A stretch of 64,000 nucleotides of DNA from Bhargavaea massiliensis (GCF_018390575.1 NZ_JAHBCJ010000002.1:206811-270810); one strand, 5' to 3'. Shown: positions 51,955 through 60,182, counted from the stretch's first letter. The notes: generated from the letters alone by a model not told the origin. A program made the numbers and translations.

Positions 51955-52647
51955 ATGTTTTTCGAATTCAGATTCTGGCATTTCCTGCTGAATCAGCGGG
52001 AACTGACAGACCGGATGGGCGTGAGTGAGATGAAGGGCTTTCGGTGGCGGATTGCCGGATTGTTCATCTCCGCAGCCGTCCTGTACGCCCTGATGGATAT
52101 GTGGGGAATCGGGACACGGCGTCTCACGCCGATTGCAGTGTCTGGGGCGGAGGAAACATTTGCCCTGAGACGGATCCTATCGCTTGCAGCCGCAATCCTC
52201 TGGTCTGTCATTTATACGGCATTCCATGTGTATGTCGTCGCATTCATCCTACATAAGCTGACAAATGCCGAATACCGAAAAATTGTCGTTCTCCAGCTTT
52301 TTGTGGCAGCAATCCTGTTGCTCGAGAAAGCGGTAGTTTTTGCAATCTTTCTGATGAGCGGGGCTGCTGCGCCGGTCTCGCCGCTGTCTTTCGGCCCGCT
52401 TGCATCAACATTCATGACCTATCCGGCCCTGATCTATTTTATTAACCAATTAAGTGTCGGGACCGCGCTTGTCGTCGCTTACCAGTTCCGTTTTATTCGC
52501 CAGCTCCTTCCTGAAGCCGGCCGCAGACTCTTGTGGATTCTTCTCGGCTTCCAGGTGCTCATGGCGCTTGCGGTTTCCCTGTATGGGGTGATACCTGCGG
52601 AGCAGCTGTTCACCGAGCTTTTCGGGGGAGGTGGAACGGTTGAATAA
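51955..52647 (+). CDS. multi-pass membrane protein (Yip1-like)
   Basis: A 230-residue protein with about five membrane helices: IAGLFISAAVLYALMDMW, LSLAAAILWSVIYTAFHVYV, VLQLFVAAILLLEKAVVF, FMTYPALIYFINQLSVG and LLWILLGFQVLMALAVSL. The layout resembles Yip1-domain proteins, but I cannot confirm it by motif. ATG 51955 follows AAGGGAT. The GTG at 51937 is the alternative. Its 3' end overlaps the HlyD-like gene by 8 bp, so the two work together or are at least cotranslated. Confidence 0.65.
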   Translation: MFFEFRFWHFLLNQRELTDRMGVSEMKGFRWRIAGLFISAAVLYALMDMWGIGTRRLTPIAVSGAEETFALRRILSLAAAILWSVIYTAFHVYVVAFILHKLTNAEYRKIVVLQLFVAAILLLEKAVVFAIFLMSGAAAPVSPLSFGPLASTFMTYPALIYFINQLSVGTALVVAYQFRFIRQLLPEAGRRLLWILLGFQVLMALAVSLYGVIPAEQLFTELFGGGGTVE

Positions 52648-53938
52648 GCTTTGGAATATTGCCGTGGCGGTTGCTGTTACCACTTTTATCGCAACAAACA
52701 TGATCCTCTTGTACGGTGAGCAGAGCATGATTCCAAAATATGTGTATGCGCCCGAAACGGAGAGAGTGGTCACGGGCGACTACGCGGAAAAGCTGCCCAA
52801 GGAGGCGCTGGTCGTTCCAAATGTGGTCTACACAACCTACGTCGACAGGGAATCGACTGTCGAGGAATGGCTCGTCAAGGAAGGAGAGGCAGTCACGGCC
52901 GGACAGCCTATTGCAAAGCTGGATGCGGGCAGGATGGAAGGCCAGCGATCAATCTGGCAGTCCGAAAAAAGTGCGCTTGAAGCCCAGGAGCATGAGTTGG
53001 AGTCTACGTTAAGACAGCTGGAACAGGAACGCCGCTCTGCAGAGCCGGGCACTGGCTCCAGCACGAATGAACGGTTCGGCAGCAGCGGAACTGGGAACGA
53101 CAGCCCGATCGTCGACCTTAGCGTCGATGTTCAGGTCGATGTCCCACAGGAAGGCACCTTTGCCCACGCCATTACCGCTACAGAAAACCAGTTGGCTGAC
53201 ATCAGGCGCCAGCTGACAGTCATCGAGGCCCAGCTTGAGCAAAGCGGAGAGTCCCCTTCGCTTGTCAGCCCTGTGGAAGGGACTGTGGCCAAAGTGCATC
53301 GGCTGGGTGAACAACTGGCTGTAGATGTCTATTCAACGGAGCGGACGATCCTGACGTATGCTGCAGGCGAGGAATGGCAGGACATCGGGCAGGATGACCG
53401 CGTATTTATACAAGCTTCCGGGCTTGAAGGTGTCATAGAGGGCAGTGTGTATTCAGTCTCGGAAGTCGAGGCGCCGGAGTCAAAATGGCTCGACACTTAC
53501 CGCAGCCTGGACAAACGCGACGGCAACAACAATCCGCTGGCCTTCTATGAGGTGCGGATCATGCCGAATGAGGACATCAGTATGCTGCCGTTCGCGAACA
53601 ATGTCAACGCCGTTATTTACACAGAAGAAGCGTTCGATGCGGTTGCGGTGAAGACAGATGCTCTGACCGGAAAATACAGGGATGAAGCGATCGTCACCGT
53701 CATCAACAGTGAAGGGTATGCTGTGAGCGTCCCGGTCATCACCCCATTTAACTGGAAAGGGCGTAGCATCATCACGGATAACTTATACGAGGGTGACTTC
53801 GTGATTACCGGAACTATCTATGACAGGAACGTTTTGCCGCCTGCGGTTATCCTTCCGATGCCTCTGGAGTGGCCGTCCAAAGAAGAATGGAAATCACATG
53901 ACTGGCGCGATTACATGCGTTTCGTGTTGTTCCGATAA
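52640..53938 (+). CDS. HlyD/MFP-family membrane fusion (adaptor) protein
   Basis: A 432-residue membrane-anchored protein. One N-terminal helix (LWNIAVAVAVTTFIATNMI) is followed by a biotinyl-lipoyl-like half (WLVKEGEAVTAGQPIAKLDA), a coiled coil (EAQEHELESTLRQLEQERR), a low-complexity Gly/Ser loop, a second coiled coil, the second lipoyl half (LVSPVEGTVAKVHRLGEQLA) and a beta-barrel region. This is the adaptor layout. No ABC or RND pump gene is next to it. The TTG at 52640 follows GGGAGGTGG. The partner is probably the overlapping membrane protein. Confidence 0.8.
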   Translation: MNKLWNIAVAVAVTTFIATNMILLYGEQSMIPKYVYAPETERVVTGDYAEKLPKEALVVPNVVYTTYVDRESTVEEWLVKEGEAVTAGQPIAKLDAGRMEGQRSIWQSEKSALEAQEHELESTLRQLEQERRSAEPGTGSSTNERFGSSGTGNDSPIVDLSVDVQVDVPQEGTFAHAITATENQLADIRRQLTVIEAQLEQSGESPSLVSPVEGTVAKVHRLGEQLAVDVYSTERTILTYAAGEEWQDIGQDDRVFIQASGLEGVIEGSVYSVSEVEAPESKWLDTYRSLDKRDGNNNPLAFYEVRIMPNEDISMLPFANNVNAVIYTEEAFDAVAVKTDALTGKYRDEAIVTVINSEGYAVSVPVITPFNWKGRSIITDNLYEGDFVITGTIYDRNVLPPAVILPMPLEWPSKEEWKSHDWRDYMRFVLFR

Positions 53939-53952
53939 GCTGATTGATTAGT

Positions 53953-53981
53953 GGCCGTCCGCTTTTGCGGACGGCCTTCGG
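53953..53981 (+). terminator. terminator of the membrane/adaptor pair
   Basis: GGCCGTCCGC (53953-53962) pairs perfectly with GCGGACGGCC (53967-53976) over TTTT, followed by TTCGGTGTTT. Confidence 0.8.
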
Positions 53982-53982
53982 T

Positions 53983-54007
53983 GTTTAGCGGTCTGTTCAG
54001 CGGGTAA
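53983..54007 (+). promoter_or_regulatory. sigma-B promoter of the GSP17M gene
   Basis: GTTTAG (53983-53988), 13-bp spacer, GGGTAA (54002-54007), close to the sigma-B consensus GTTTAA-N12-14-GGGTAT. The predicted start is about 30 bp before the gene's ribosome site, AAAGGAGG. Confidence 0.75.
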
Positions 54008-54042
54008 TCTCAGACTAGACTGCTAAAGGAGGCGTTAGGAAA

Positions 54043-54642
54043 ATGACTGAACGTAGAGTGGTAGGTTATTACGACAACGAACAGCAAGCGATCGACGCAA
54101 TCGAGGATCTGAAACGCCAAGGCTACAGCACGGAGGACATTTCCGTCATCTCGAAAAACAACGACGATGTGGAAGCCATCCAGGATGAGACCGGCACACA
54201 GGCTGCCGAAGGGGCAGCGACCGGCGCTGCGACCGGCGGCGTATTGGGCGGACTCGGCGGCGTACTAGCCGGACTCGGCGCATTGGCAATCCCCGGAATC
54301 GGGCCGATTGTCGCAGCAGGCCCGGTCGTAGCTGGACTGACCGGAGCAGCAGCAGGCGCGGGTGTCGGCGGACTTGCCGGCGCGCTGATTGGCATGGGCG
54401 TACCGGAAGACGAGGCGGAGCGCTACGAAACGTACTTTAATGAAGGCAAGATTCTCGTCCTGGTCGACCGCAATGCGAGTGTTGAGGACACAGGCTTTGC
54501 GGCAGGAAGCACACTTAGAGATGAAACAACATTCACTACGGGCCGCGGCCGGATTGACGAATCGGCTGCCACTACTGATCGCACACGGCTTGACGACACG
54601 GTCGATCCTGTGAACCGCGACCGGTTCAACGACCCGCTATAA
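54043..54642 (+). CDS. general stress protein 17M family (YflT-like)
   Basis: A 199-residue protein. The N-terminal domain, VVGYYDNEQQAIDAIEDLK through DISVISKNN, is typical of GSP17M. A long Gly/Ala-rich hydrophobic stretch (residues about 60-125, with GGVLGGLGGVLAGLGALAIP) follows, as in glycine-zipper proteins, and then a polar tail. The sigma-B-type promoter upstream fits general-stress control. The molecular role is unknown; the middle may insert in or associate with membranes. Confidence 0.85.
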   Translation: MTERRVVGYYDNEQQAIDAIEDLKRQGYSTEDISVISKNNDDVEAIQDETGTQAAEGAATGAATGGVLGGLGGVLAGLGALAIPGIGPIVAAGPVVAGLTGAAAGAGVGGLAGALIGMGVPEDEAERYETYFNEGKILVLVDRNASVEDTGFAAGSTLRDETTFTTGRGRIDESAATTDRTRLDDTVDPVNRDRFNDPL

Positions 54643-54654
54643 TTGATTGAAAGA

Positions 54655-54688
54655 AGGCCGCTGCACATTTGTGCAGCGGCCTTTTTTT
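54655..54688 (+). terminator. GSP17M gene terminator
   Basis: AGGCCGCTGCAC (54655-54666) pairs perfectly with GTGCAGCGGCCT (54671-54682), followed by a run of seven T. Confidence 0.95.
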
Positions 54689-54712
54689 GAATATAAGCGG
54701 AGCTGAAGAGGC

Positions 54713-55477
54713 ATGATGGAGGAGAGAACACATAAGAGGGTGCGTAGGATGTTTGAAAATTGGGGAGAAGGGTGGGGGGACATCCACCTTTTAGAAATGG
54801 CCTTCCGGACAACGGTATCATTTGCTGCGCTCTTGCTTCTGACGCGGCTACTTGGCAAAAAGCAGATGAGCCAGCTAACGTTTTTCCATTACATTACCGG
54901 GATTACAATCGGCTCGATTGCTGCCAATATCGCCGGAGAGAGCGAGACCCCATTCTGGAACGGTTTGCTCTCACTTGTCATATGGACACTTCTGACAGTG
55001 CTGCTCAGCTTTGTTACCCTGAAATGGGGCGGCTCCAGAATGATTCTTGATAATCAGCCCACCATTGTGATCAATGACGGTCGAATTGACGAACAGGCGA
55101 TGAAATCTGTACAGCTTCATCTGGATGACTTGAACATGATGCTTCGGGAAACCGGAGTCTTTACGATCAAAGACGTCCAGTATGCCGTCCTGGAAACAAA
55201 CGGCGCGCTGAGTGTCCTCCAGAAAGTCCCTCAGCTGCCCGCAACCAAAAAAGACGTCAAGGCAGGAGGGGGTCCACCGCAGTACATGCCTTCGGAAATT
55301 ATCGCAGACGGAAGGGTCAACCGGAAAACGCTCCAGTTACATGGACTAAGCGAGGAGTGGCTCCTCAAGGAAATCAGGAAGCATGGGATATCCCGTTCAG
55401 ATCAAGTGTTTTTCGCGCAGCTGCAGGAAGACGGATCGCTGGATGTCACGCTGAAGCAACCTAAAATGAACAGATAA
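54713..55477 (+). CDS. DUF421 membrane protein (YetF family)
   Basis: A 254-residue protein. Three membrane helices (TTVSFAALLLLTRLLG, YITGITIGSIAANIAG, LLSLVIWTLLTVLLSFVTL) are followed by two soluble DUF421/YetF domains. Family marks are GKKQMSQLTFFHYITGITIG and NDGRIDEQAMKSVQLHLDDL. Some members protect spores or germination, but most are uncharacterised. The start is uncertain: ATG 54713, or ATG 54749 which begins MFENWGEGW. It follows the GSP17M terminator. Confidence 0.88.
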   Translation: MMEERTHKRVRRMFENWGEGWGDIHLLEMAFRTTVSFAALLLLTRLLGKKQMSQLTFFHYITGITIGSIAANIAGESETPFWNGLLSLVIWTLLTVLLSFVTLKWGGSRMILDNQPTIVINDGRIDEQAMKSVQLHLDDLNMMLRETGVFTIKDVQYAVLETNGALSVLQKVPQLPATKKDVKAGGGPPQYMPSEIIADGRVNRKTLQLHGLSEEWLLKEIRKHGISRSDQVFFAQLQEDGSLDVTLKQPKMNR

Positions 55478-55496
55478 CATACCCATACTACCGGGG

Positions 55497-55537
55497 TGAG
55501 ACGTTGCCATACTCACCGCAACGTTGAGACCTGATCC
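55497..55537 (+). repeat. array D (TGAGACGTTGCCATAC type), one full and one partial unit
   Basis: TGAGACGTTGCCATACT at 55497-55513 matches the units of array C at 40967 very closely. A second ACGTTGAGACC at 55521 is 20 bp on and shares only the core. It begins 20 bp after the DUF421 stop and before its terminator. Confidence 0.6.
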
Positions 55538-55559
55538 CGCTCGCCCCCGGGAGTCCCTG

Positions 55560-55588
55560 TTCCGAAAAATCTTCGGAATGGGTTTTTT
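55560..55588 (+). terminator. DUF421 gene terminator
   Basis: TTCCGAA (55560-55566) pairs with TTCGGAA (55572-55578), followed by TGGGTTTTTT. Confidence 0.8.
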
Positions 55589-55672
55589 CCGTTGGGAATA
55601 AATATTACAATATGATTACATTACCGCAAAAGCGGAAATAGAAGAATACTAGACAGAAGGCGGTGGATCCCT

Positions 55673-56290
55673 ATGGTAAACCCGAGGCGGGAAGTGGAAA
55701 TTCTGTTGGAAGAAAAGATTCGTCAGCAACGCAAACAGGCACGGCCGCCAAAACGGCCGAGGCGATACAAGACTTCTGTGAGAAAAGCGGCAAACTACGT
55801 CGTGCTGGATTTTGAAACAACCGGATTCCGCTCAGGTGCGGATCGCATCATCCAGATTGGTGCGGTAAAATATATGAACCATGAGAAAGTCGGCACATTC
55901 GAGACGCTTGTCAATCCTAAGCGGCATATCTCTCCGAGAATCACCCAACTGACCGGCATCACGAATGAAGCCGTCAAATATGCACCGATGATCGACAATG
56001 TGATCGGAGAACTGATCGGTTTTATCGGCGACCTCCCGATTGTCGCGCATAACGCCTCATTTGATATGGGCTTCCTCTATGCCATTGAAGAGGTGTATGG
56101 CATTCCGATACCGGAATACACGGTCATCGACACGATCCAATTGTCACAGAAAGTGATTACCGAAACGCCTGATCATAAGCTGACGACCCTCAGCCGCTAC
56201 CTGAAACTAGAACACGATGCCCATGATGCCGTCGGGGACTGCCTTGTAACGGCCAAGCTTTATCAGCACTGCCTGAGCGTCATCAGCTGA
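55673..56290 (+). CDS. DnaQ-like 3'-5' exonuclease (DEDDh)
   Basis: A 205-residue exonuclease. A basic N-terminal tail (RQQRKQARPPKRPRRYK) precedes the nuclease domain with all three Exo motifs: YVVLDFETTGFRSG (Asp/Glu), VAHNASFDMGFL (Asp) and HDAVGDCLVTAKL (His/Asp). It resembles the proofreading domain of PolC or epsilon-like stand-alone enzymes. The basic tail may bind nucleic acid. The role (repair, proofreading or RNA trimming) is unknown. AAGGCGG precedes the ATG. Confidence 0.9.
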   Translation: MVNPRREVEILLEEKIRQQRKQARPPKRPRRYKTSVRKAANYVVLDFETTGFRSGADRIIQIGAVKYMNHEKVGTFETLVNPKRHISPRITQLTGITNEAVKYAPMIDNVIGELIGFIGDLPIVAHNASFDMGFLYAIEEVYGIPIPEYTVIDTIQLSQKVITETPDHKLTTLSRYLKLEHDAHDAVGDCLVTAKLYQHCLSVIS

Positions 56291-56293
56291 CCG

Positions 56294-56320
56294 GCTTGCC
56301 GACAAGGCAGGCTTTTTTTC
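56294..56320 (+). terminator. exonuclease gene terminator
   Basis: GCTTGCC (56294-56300) pairs with GGCAGGC (56306-56312) with one G-U, followed by seven T. Confidence 0.9.
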
Positions 56321-56341
56321 TGCTGCCGCATTCTGCCGGTC

Positions 56342-56350
56342 TGATATACT
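56342..56350 (+). promoter_or_regulatory. possible promoter of the EamA gene (extended -10)
   Basis: TGATATACT, a TGn-extended -10 box about 50 bp before the EamA gene start. No clear -35. Confidence 0.4.
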
Positions 56351-56401
56351 AACAGCAATAACAGAACATGCCTTGCAGGCGGGGGAAAGGAAGACAGGCC
56401 T

Positions 56402-57328
56402 ATGTGGAAGATTTATCTGATGCTGACGCTCGTGATGTTCATGTGGGGGCTGAACCTCCCGATGCTGAAGTATCTTCTTGAGTTTGTAGGGCCGGTCACG
56501 ATGACCTCCCTGCGGATTTTCACCGCAGGGGTCGCCGTCTTCATCATCCTCTCCACGATGAAGCTAATCCGCCTGCCACGGCGCACGGAATGGATCTACA
56601 TCATTCCCGGCATGCTGCTGAATGTTGTTGGACACCACTTTTTTCTGAATAAGGGCCTGACGATGACATCCGGCACGAACGCCGCCCTCATCCTTGGGAC
56701 CGGCCCGTTTCTGACAGCGGTGTTTTCTTCGCTGCTCATCCGGGTGTTCCCATCCAGGCTGCAGTGGCTCGGGGTTCTGCTCGGGCTTATCGGTGTCAGC
56801 TCCGTCGTCCTTGCAGGAGGGGGGCTCTCGGACATCTCACAGGGGGATGCTTTTATCTTCATGTCCATCGCGGTCCAAGTGCTCAGCTTCCTGATTGTCG
56901 CAAGAGCAGCGAAGACACTCGACCCCCGGCTTCTGACTGCATACATGCTTCTCATCGGGGGCTCCACGCTATTCGTTATCGGACTAATTACAGAACCCGG
57001 GGAGCTTGCGGCATTCGGGCAAGTCCCGCCGACGTTCTGGCTGATATTTGGCCTCAGTGCCTTGTTCGGCACCGCGATCAGCCACATGCTCTACAACTAC
57101 TCTGTCGGCCAGGCTGGCCCGACAAAAGCCGCCATATTCATGAACCTGAACACCCTCGTCGCCCTTCTCGGCTCCGCACTGTTCCTCGGTGAAGCCCTCT
57201 CCATCCGCCACCTGCTCGGCCTGATCCTCATTGTCACCGGCGTCCTATTCGGATCCGGAGCGGCGGAAGATCTGTGGAGGAACTGGCGTGCCAAGGGGAA
57301 TCCAGGAGAGCGCGCTGCCAGAGAGTGA
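56402..57328 (+). CDS. EamA/DMT-family transporter
   Basis: A 308-residue membrane protein with ten helices in two five-helix halves, the classical EamA (drug/metabolite transporter) layout. Marks include FMWGLNLPMLKYLLEFVGP in the first half and FGTAISHMLYNYSVGQAGP with LVALLGSALFLGE in the second. It probably exports a metabolite or amino acid; the substrate is unknown. The TGA stop lies within the first unit of array E. Confidence 0.9.
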   Translation: MWKIYLMLTLVMFMWGLNLPMLKYLLEFVGPVTMTSLRIFTAGVAVFIILSTMKLIRLPRRTEWIYIIPGMLLNVVGHHFFLNKGLTMTSGTNAALILGTGPFLTAVFSSLLIRVFPSRLQWLGVLLGLIGVSSVVLAGGGLSDISQGDAFIFMSIAVQVLSFLIVARAAKTLDPRLLTAYMLLIGGSTLFVIGLITEPGELAAFGQVPPTFWLIFGLSALFGTAISHMLYNYSVGQAGPTKAAIFMNLNTLVALLGSALFLGEALSIRHLLGLILIVTGVLFGSGAAEDLWRNWRAKGNPGERAARE

Positions 57329-57367
57329 GACATTCACATACCGGTATAAGACGTTCACATGGTAACC
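57326..57367 (+). repeat. 21-bp phased array E (TGAGACGTTCACAT type), two units
   Basis: TGAGACATTCACATACC at 57326 and TAAGACGTTCACATGG at 57347 are exactly 21 bp apart. The first three bases are the stop codon of the EamA gene. Confidence 0.75.
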
Positions 57368-57515
57368 TGCCATCCAATTCCGGCACTTTCTTGAGTGGAA
57401 TTCTAAAAATTGAAAATTCGGCTATTGCGTCACGGCTTTTCTTCGCCTATGGTAGAGGAAACGAAGCCGGACGCTTTTTATTTGCGTTCCCCCTCCGGCC
57501 GGAGAGGAGCCGCAA

Positions 57516-57858
57516 GTGAATACGACTGACTGGGAGATCCATCGGCTGGAACGCGCCGCCGCGGAGCTGGCATTGCAAAAACTGCGACCTATCGGGAAGA
57601 GAAGCGGTGCGGCAGGCGGTTCAAGACCGCCTGATCCTGATTGAGCCGGAAATCATGAACAAGCAATGCAGGGAATTTCTCCAACTTCGGCATAGCTCAC
57701 AGGCGACACGGGTGCTGAAGTCCTTAGATCTGATCAAGCTCGGTGAGCCTCCCGCAACCGGCTATCATAAGAAGGAAGAAGGTCCTCTGAAGTGGGCGGA
57801 TGCACAAGCAACGAAAAGAATGAAAGCGGGGCCGGGCAGTAAGCGAACGTCTTTATGA
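57516..57858 (+). pseudogene. probably frameshifted small gene
   Basis: A GTG at 57516 with GAGAGGAG at 57502-57509 opens a frame reading MNTTDWEIHRLERAAAELAL, which then stops after about 43 codons at 57645-57647. A second frame (+1) covers the rest, from about 57589 to 57858, reading ...REAVRQAVQDRLILIEPEIM and ...LDLIKLGEPPATGYHKKEE and ending KRTSL. Removing one base in the stretch near 57585-57592 would join them into one protein of about 114 residues. Alternatively, the second frame starts alone at GTG 57607. No family recognised. It is flanked by arrays E and F in opposite orientation. Confidence 0.4.
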
Positions 57859-57923
57859 AGTATGTCGACGTCTCAACCCACTATGTGGACGTCTCAACCC
57901 AGTATGTGAACGTCTCATCTTCT
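57840..57923 (-). repeat. 21-bp phased array F (reverse TGAGACGTTCACATA type), four units
   Basis: On the plus strand TATGTCGACGTCTCA (57861), TATGTGGACGTCTCA (57882) and TATGTGAACGTCTCA (57903) are exactly 21 bp apart. A diverged copy TAAGCGAACGTCTTT lies one step earlier at 57840. Read on the minus strand the consensus is TGAGACGTCCACATA followed by CTGGGT. The array overlaps the stop of the frameshifted gene and ends about 55 bp before the aminotransferase gene. Confidence 0.85.
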
Positions 57924-57976
57924 GCCTGCCGCAACTCCACTCATACACTATCTTTAAATCAGAAAGGATGGTCACT

Positions 57977-59173
57977 ATGGCGCTGAAGATCAATCCGCTT
58001 GTAGAGAAAACGCCGCTGTCGGGGATCCGACAGATGTCAAACCGGCTGCCGGCGCATCCGGGGGCGGTGAATCTGACGGTGGGACAGCCGGATTTTCCGC
58101 CGCCGGATGAGGTGAAGGAGGCCGCTCGACAGGCGATCGGGCAGCGATCGACAGGGTATTCGATGAATGCGGGACTGCAGGAGCTGCGGGAGGCGGCTGC
58201 CGCGTACTACGGCAAAAGGTACGGGTTCCGCTACGATCCGGCGACCGAGACGGTGATCACCGGGGGTGGGAGCGGTTCGATGGACGCGGTGCTCCGGACG
58301 ATTCTCGAGCCGGGTGATGAGGCGATCATCCCGGTGCCGATCTACGCGGGCTACGAGCCGCTGATCCGGCTGGCCGGCGCGATTCCGGTTTATCTGGATA
58401 CCCGGCGGACCGGGTTTATTCCGGACGCGGATACACTTGAAAAGATGATCACGCCGAAGACGAAGGTCGTCATCTTTAACAATCCGTCGAATCCGACAGG
58501 CGTTGCGATTCCGAAAGATCAGATGGACCGGCTTGCTACGGTGCTCGCCAGGCATGAGGTTTTTGTCCTGTCGGACGATATCTATTCCGAGAATACGTTC
58601 GACGCACCTCATCGGTCATTCGGGGCCTACCCGGCGCTGCGCGACCGGCTGTTCCTCATTCATGGCCTTTCCAAGTCCCATTCTATGACGGGATGGCGAA
58701 TCGGTGTACTGTTCGGTCCGGCAGAGGTGATGCAGCATATCGTGAAAATTCACGCGTACAATGCTATCTGCGCACCGACCCCGTCACAGTATGCCGCAAT
58801 TGAGGCATACACGGGATCCACCGAAGCGCCGGAAAAGATGAACCGGGCCTACATCAAAAGAAGGGCATTCATCACCGCTGCACTGAATGAAATGCAACTT
58901 CCCCTTGTCCATCCGACCGGCGCTATCTACGCATTTCCCTCGATCGAGGAATTCCCGATGACCTCACAAGACTTCGCCATCCGTGCGCTTGAGGAGGAGG
59001 GGGTGGCAGTCGTCCATGGCAGTGCTTTTACGCAGTACGGAGAAGGTCATATTCGCATATCCTACGCGGCAAGCATGGAGCAATTGGGGAGGGGAATGGA
59101 GCGGCTTGGCAAGTTCGTCCGGAAGCTGCGCGGGGATACCCGAACTGCCGCCTCGGATCCGTTGTTCAAATAA
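57977..59173 (+). CDS. PLP-dependent class I/II aminotransferase (PatA-like)
   Basis: A 398-residue fold-type I aminotransferase. The PLP lysine is in HGLSKSHSMTGWRIG, and the cofactor-binding segments are VITGGGSGSMDAV, NNPSNPTGVAIP and LSDDIYSE. It resembles PatA (N-acetyl-diaminopimelate aminotransferase) and other aspartate-type enzymes. The substrate cannot be told by eye. ATG 57977 follows AGAAAGGA; the ATG at 57968 is too near that site. It is the first gene after array F. Confidence 0.9.
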   Translation: MALKINPLVEKTPLSGIRQMSNRLPAHPGAVNLTVGQPDFPPPDEVKEAARQAIGQRSTGYSMNAGLQELREAAAAYYGKRYGFRYDPATETVITGGGSGSMDAVLRTILEPGDEAIIPVPIYAGYEPLIRLAGAIPVYLDTRRTGFIPDADTLEKMITPKTKVVIFNNPSNPTGVAIPKDQMDRLATVLARHEVFVLSDDIYSENTFDAPHRSFGAYPALRDRLFLIHGLSKSHSMTGWRIGVLFGPAEVMQHIVKIHAYNAICAPTPSQYAAIEAYTGSTEAPEKMNRAYIKRRAFITAALNEMQLPLVHPTGAIYAFPSIEEFPMTSQDFAIRALEEEGVAVVHGSAFTQYGEGHIRISYAASMEQLGRGMERLGKFVRKLRGDTRTAASDPLFK

Positions 59174-59252
59174 ACACCTGCAAAATGGTATGATTAACTT
59201 CTTGAGGCGAGCGGCTTCCAAGGAATAAATTTGTTCGGATGGTGGAACAGCG

Positions 59253-59975
59253 TTGAAAAGAATAGAAATACTAAACATTGATATAGATAATTTCACAAAA
59301 ACAGAACTACTAAATGAGCTATCAGAATCAATCAGACGCGACCAGCGTAAATTTCTGGTCACTGCCAATCCTGAAATTATCATGATGGCAAATAAAGATT
59401 TGAACTTTGCCAGAGCTGTCCAGGGAGCCGACTATGTAGTCGCAGATGGTATCGGTCTGATCATAGGTTCCAAAATTATCGGACATCCATTAAAGGAGCG
59501 GATACCTGGGGTTGAGTTGATGCAAGAGCTCTTGAATCTGGCAGAAAAAAACAACTTAAGTATCTATCTCTATGGAGCAAAGCCGGAAGTATTGAAAAAA
59601 CTTCGGACTGTCATCAGGGAGACCTATTCAAAGGTGACAATTGCCGGATCGAGTGATGGGTATACCGGATCACCTGAAGAGGTCGCCAAACAAATAAAAG
59701 CAACGGCACCTGATTTGGTGTTTGTGGCTTTGGGGGCACCAAAGCAAGAGTCATGGATCTATAACAACTATACGGATTTCAGTAAGGGAGTTTTTGTCGG
59801 TGTAGGAGGAAGTTTTGATGTGCTCTCTGGTACCGTAAAGCGCGCGCCCAAGATATGGAGAACGCTAAATCTGGAGTGGCTTTATCGGATACTGAAGCAA
59901 CCCTCAAGATGGAGGCGGTCCATGCTGCTTCCCGCTTATTTGGCAGCAGTTTTACGAAGCAGATTACGGCAGTGA
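59253..59975 (+). CDS. tagA: WecG/TagA/CpsF family glycosyltransferase (TagA-like)
   Basis: A 240-residue enzyme that would add ManNAc from UDP-ManNAc to lipid-linked GlcNAc, the first step of wall teichoic acid linkage. The family signature is VTANPEIIMMANKD near residue 37, followed by VVADGIGLIIGSK, YLYGAKPEVLKKL and VFVALGAPKQE. The TTG at 59253 follows GGTGG. The C-terminus is basic and may bind the membrane. Composition is more AT-rich than in its neighbours. Its donor would come from the wecB gene at 28661. Confidence 0.87.
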   Translation: MKRIEILNIDIDNFTKTELLNELSESIRRDQRKFLVTANPEIIMMANKDLNFARAVQGADYVVADGIGLIIGSKIIGHPLKERIPGVELMQELLNLAEKNNLSIYLYGAKPEVLKKLRTVIRETYSKVTIAGSSDGYTGSPEEVAKQIKATAPDLVFVALGAPKQESWIYNNYTDFSKGVFVGVGGSFDVLSGTVKRAPKIWRTLNLEWLYRILKQPSRWRRSMLLPAYLAAVLRSRLRQ

Positions 59976-60005
59976 TAACGGCATTAAGGCAATCATTTAT
60001 ATTTG

Positions 60006-60047
60006 TGGCTTGGTGGTCTTTCTATGAAAGGCTGCCAAGCCATTTTA
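60006..60047 (+). terminator. tagA terminator
   Basis: TGGCTTGG (60006-60013) pairs with CCAAGCCA (60035-60042), with an inner CTTTC/GAAAG stem, followed by TTTTA. Confidence 0.8.
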
Positions 60048-60089
60048 TATGGGCTAAATTACCTAAACTAAATATTGCAATAGATTCTT

Positions 60090-60118
60090 CTGGCATATTC
60101 CTGTTTTTCGAATATAAT
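60090..60118 (+). promoter_or_regulatory. probable promoter of the S8 protease gene
   Basis: CTGGCA (60090-60095), 17-bp spacer, TATAAT (60113-60118). The leader would be about 60 nt. Confidence 0.5.
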
Positions 60119-60182
60119 GATAAATTCGTAATTGCCACTCTACTTTCGAGTGAAATATTTCTATTATAAGGGGGAAAATGGC

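Noticed and set aside
52231-52647. ABC ATPase near the HlyD-like gene
   Set aside because: No Walker A/B motifs on either strand between 51.7 and 54.0 kb.
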